A stretch of DNA of 25,091 nt. Origin: Pseudomonadota bacterium. GTDB taxonomy: Bacteria > Pseudomonadota > Gammaproteobacteria > Burkholderiales > Burkholderiaceae_D. A program made the translations under genes and the position numbers. How positions within the stretch are numbered: the first letter of the stretch is position 1; each line of letters starts with the position of its first letter. The stretch covers positions 1 through 25,091 of the forward strand of contig JAFAGG010000051.1 in NCBI GenBank assembly GCA_023422955.1, written 5' to 3'. Shown one piece after another: positions 24,742 through 25,091 of this stretch. The notes below the pieces were generated by a model, which was not told where the DNA came from, made no database searches, and saw nothing but the letters and a program-made list of their open reading frames with translations.

Positions 24742-24793
24742 AGCCAAGCCGATTACACAAGGGCTCTCCCTTGTCGTGCATGCTGACTTGGCT
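24742..24793 (-). promoter_or_regulatory. Candidate attenuator-like structure in the speDE leader
   Basis: In the leader transcript AGCCAAG (24793-24787) pairs with CTTGGCT (24748-24742), enclosing a perfect hairpin ACAAGGG-AGAG-CCCTTGT (24774-24757). A U-rich run TTTTTCTTT follows at once, then GAGAGG and the start codon. Upstream lie two more hairpins (24812-24829 and 24875-24893). The unpaired internal loop (13 and 8 nt) makes it weaker than a standard terminator. Confidence 0.45.
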
Positions 24794-25008
24794 AACCAAA
24801 GGAAGTGCCATCGTATCCACATCGATACGGTGCCACGCGAACTGATCTTTTCCGACTCCCCGAAGAAGGGGAATGCATCCGAGTGGCGGATGCCTATGCG
24901 GTCCGAACAATCATCTGCGGATGCTGAGGGGGATGCGGAACATGAAGCATCCGGAGTTCACCCCTGACGATCACGCGTTCGGATGACGAAAGCCACCGAA
25001 CTAAAGAA

Positions 25009-25041
25009 AAAACCACGCACATCGATAATGTGCGTGGTTTT
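25009..25041 (-). terminator. Intrinsic terminator downstream of tRNA-Glu
   Basis: A perfect 14-bp inverted repeat (25009-25022 and 25028-25041) with a 5-nt loop. On the minus strand the stem ends in TTTTTTCTTT, so it should stop transcription from the tRNA. It starts four bases after the tRNA CCA end. Confidence 0.9.
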
Positions 25042-25044
25042 GAA

Positions 25045-25091
25045 TGGCGTCTCCACGGGGATTCGAACCCCGGTACCCACCGTGAAAGGGT
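25045..25091 (-). tRNA. tRNA-Glu(UUC), 3' part, truncated by the window edge
   Basis: The complement holds the anticodon loop CTTTCAC (25088-25082, anticodon TTC at 25086-25084), the variable region, a T arm CGGGG-TTCGAAT-CCCCG, the acceptor 3' strand TGGAGAC, discriminator G and an encoded CCA (25047-25045). The 5' acceptor, D arm and part of the anticodon stem lie beyond the edge. Sequence matches bacterial glutamate tRNA. Confidence 0.93.

Noticed and set aside
25045..25091. tRNA-Glu as the attachment site of a genomic island covering the adhesion genes
   Set aside because: I found no copy of the tRNA 3' end elsewhere in the window and no integrase; conserved speDE lies between the tRNA and the surface genes.

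Overview
The window looks like a chromosomal segment of a betaproteobacterium, most likely Burkholderiales with an Oxalobacteraceae-like flavour. This is inferred from gene content and moderately high GC, not from any search. Pointers are elongation factor P with Arg32 next to its arginine rhamnosyltransferase EarP, a DctPQM TRAP transporter, a Burkholderiales-style filamentous haemagglutinin, and a tRNA-Glu(UUC) cut by the right edge.

Layout. 1-515: no supported gene. 516-1445 (+): single-pass membrane protein with a Ser-rich linker and a four-cysteine tail. 1611-3415 (-): earP then efp, separated from the first gene by a bidirectional terminator. 3582-4802 (+): a PAS-GGDEF-LuxR regulator with a degenerate GGDEF site. 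5042-5581 (+): an orphan DUF4402 secreted protein. 5759-9605 (-): a TRAP transporter operon dctP-dctQ-dctM, with a strong hairpin after dctP and a 90-residue acidic insertion in DctM. 9606-10280: gene-free but rich in inverted repeats.

10281-18977 (-) is the most interesting region. A TpsB/FhaC-type outer-membrane transporter, an HlyC-type lysine acyltransferase with its catalytic His and Asp intact, a 1998-residue FHA/CdiA-like exoprotein and a small Cys-rich lipoprotein form one tightly packed operon (1-bp gap, 42-bp gap, 4-bp overlap). The order B-C-A-I resembles contact-dependent inhibition (cdiBCAI) loci, but the immunity position holds an exported lipoprotein and the exoprotein lacks a VENN pretoxin motif. 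Expected flow: TpsB exports the exoprotein, the acyltransferase lipidates it in the cytosol beforehand, and the lipoprotein protects the producer or assists at the outer membrane.

19332-23447 (+) is transcribed divergently from that operon: a compact chaperone-usher set (DUF4402 pilin-like subunit, PapD-like chaperone, usher with C-terminal Ig-like domains). Two surface systems therefore share a 354-bp control region. 23450-24715 (-) encodes a single-chain SpeD-SpeE fusion making spermidine from putrescine, with a structured leader. The window ends with a terminator and the 3' half of tRNA-Glu on the minus strand.
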